Source: Anodontia alba
Lineage: Eukaryota > Mollusca > Bivalvia > Lucinida > Lucinidae
Reading direction: 5' to 3'
DNA: 64,000 nt
NCBI GenBank assembly: GCA_964016985.1
Contig: OZ024835.1
Location: 66,529,812 to 66,593,811, forward strand
This document shows, one piece after another, positions 62,750 through 64,000 of this stretch. A model generated the notes under the pieces. That model saw only the letters and a list, made by a program, of their open reading frames with translations, made no database searches and was not told the origin of the DNA. The position numbers were made by a program, and so were the translations under genes. Numbering within the stretch: the stretch's first letter is position 1; each line of letters opens with the position of its first letter.

Positions 62750-64000
62750 TTATCTAAAAAATATACATTGCAACAGATAATTTTTGAGATAATAGGGTAT
62801 TTTACCCTTCAAATTGCAATTAATTGGGTAAAATCTTATTTTCAGTTTCTAAATTGGGTATTTTTACCCCACAAAATAAAAATAATTGGGTGAAATTTCA
62901 AAGATGTTACAAAAAAAAAAAAAAAAAAGTCCATGCTTTTTTACTTGCTAAATTTCCTATTTTTGCAGAACAATGCTTGGTAATTTAGTTTCGTTTTTTA
63001 ATTTGTGTCTGCTTTGTATGCATTTCTGACAAGGAAAGGCCCAGCAATTTAACAAGCATATGTTGGTTTTTCCTCTCTAAACGGTTTTCCGCCACAATAT
63101 CACGTGATGTCACCATTAAAGCACATGGTTTCTTCATGCACGGTAAGGAAAAATGAAACTTTGTAACCTATAGCGGTAATGCAAAATACCAAAATTGTGT
63201 ACCGTCTCGCGCGGGGTGCAACTGAGCAGTCCCATGAGAATCTACAAAACATTTATTAGATAAATTATGTCGGACTTAGAAACTGTTTTGGCCAACGCAG
63301 ATTGATATCTCGCATAAAAGCTAAGGTACTATTTTGCTTGTCGCCGTGTTTTAATCACCTTTCAAACAAAATATGGAAAATATTCAAATACAACAGCTTG
63401 TCTATAATCTCGGTGATGAATATTCGGCATCCCAAATCATTGGAATGAAAAAGAAATACTATTGAAATCTCCTATGCGAATAGTTTGTAGAAAAAAAAAG
63501 AAGAAAGAAAGAAGGAAAGTGAGAGAGGAAAACTGCTTAGAATCAGGCATGTTAGAATGAGGTCAGACGATCGGAAAACAAACAAAATTATTTGACTGGG
63601 TTGTGTAAAGTATTTCACGAATGGACATGTCTGCTGATAATCTTAGCCTCAAGGAATGAAAGATCATGACACCTGCTCTCTTTTGTTTTAGCACTGTCGT
63701 AAAACGCTTTACAGTATGTTCAAAGTTAAAAGGAATCTAGACTGGTTTGCCATCCATTTGTGGCAGTAGAAGGCACGAATTTCGTTTTGAATTTATGAAA
63801 ACACAGAACTCAGTCTGGCGTATGGAGAGAATTTAAACAAATTGGACACGCATCAAATGGAGGTGACTGGCGTATCGGAAAAACGTTCTGCATATCTGAT
63901 ACACTTAATTTTCGAAACAACTGAGTATCTAGACTTGACACTAGCGTAAAATACGCAGATACACTGCTCATCTCTTCTCCTGAGTATACATGTATTTTGT
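62750..64000. other. No recognisable gene or repeat
   Basis: AT-rich. Contains a small taattgggtaaaat / attgggtatttttacccc repeat at 62820-62890, a poly(A) run at 62911-62928 and a purine microsatellite (aagaaagaaagaag) near 63500. No exon with matching phase for the L1-like gene was seen. Confidence 0.5.

Noticed and set aside
63127..63151. Plus-strand mini first exon ending at a GTAAGG
   Set aside because: Six codons with no promoter, no downstream partner exon and no reading-frame support.

Overview
This is a repeat-saturated stretch of eukaryotic nuclear DNA, very probably from a bivalve mollusc (a heterodont clam or dreissenid is my guess from repeat style; the species is inference). 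It is AT-rich, has no bacterial-style ORFs, and carries molluscan hallmarks: dense palindromic MITEs, ~155-bp and ~320-bp tandem blocks of 'pearl'/Helitron-like type, and tRNA-derived SINEs with target-site duplications (TSDs). Almost every ORF of 60-130 codons here is a translation of repeats.

One protein-coding gene can be supported. It lies on the minus strand from about 60365 down to a stop codon at 36122, and its 5' part is beyond or unseen in the window. Seven exons join in one open frame of 400 residues: an LDL-receptor class A (LDLa) module, the second half of an Ig domain, a complete Ig-like domain in which both canonical cysteines are valine, a small symmetric exon of unknown fold, a transmembrane segment, and two cytoplasmic exons. 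The tail is of L1CAM/neuroglian/neurofascin type: a basic RNRGG-x-Y start and, near the end, FNEDGSFIGIY, a variant of the ankyrin-binding FIGQY motif. The first five exons are phase 1-1. I read the gene as an L1-family adhesion receptor that has acquired an LDLa module.

Layout. 1-13.4 kb: gene-free, with palindromic elements, a ~150-bp tandem array (4.3-6.1 kb) broken by a TTAA-flanked MITE and a retroposed 3' end, and a ~320-bp array (7.4-9.3 kb). 13.4-18.8 kb: a huge ~41-bp minisatellite with an 8-monomer higher-order repeat, interrupted by a SINE and a TTAA-flanked MITE. 18.8-36.1 kb: back-to-back palindromic MITEs. 36.1-60.4 kb: the L1-like gene, with introns packed with the same MITEs plus a 155-bp array (50.2-52.4 kb) and a ~480-bp array (53.7-55.4 kb). 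60.8-62.1 kb: a 50-bp minisatellite invaded by a retroposon. 62.1-64 kb: a palindrome split by a TA-flanked MITE, then sequence without recognisable features.

The main novelty candidates are: the LDLa/Ig/L1-tail architecture and its cysteine-less Ig domain; a 242-bp intron that is about three quarters MITE and whose 3' splice site lies in the MITE's terminal repeat; one hairpin core shared by MITE families with different termini; TTAA target duplications visible against empty paralogous sites; and several Russian-doll insertions. Family letters (A-H etc.) are my own labels, not database names.
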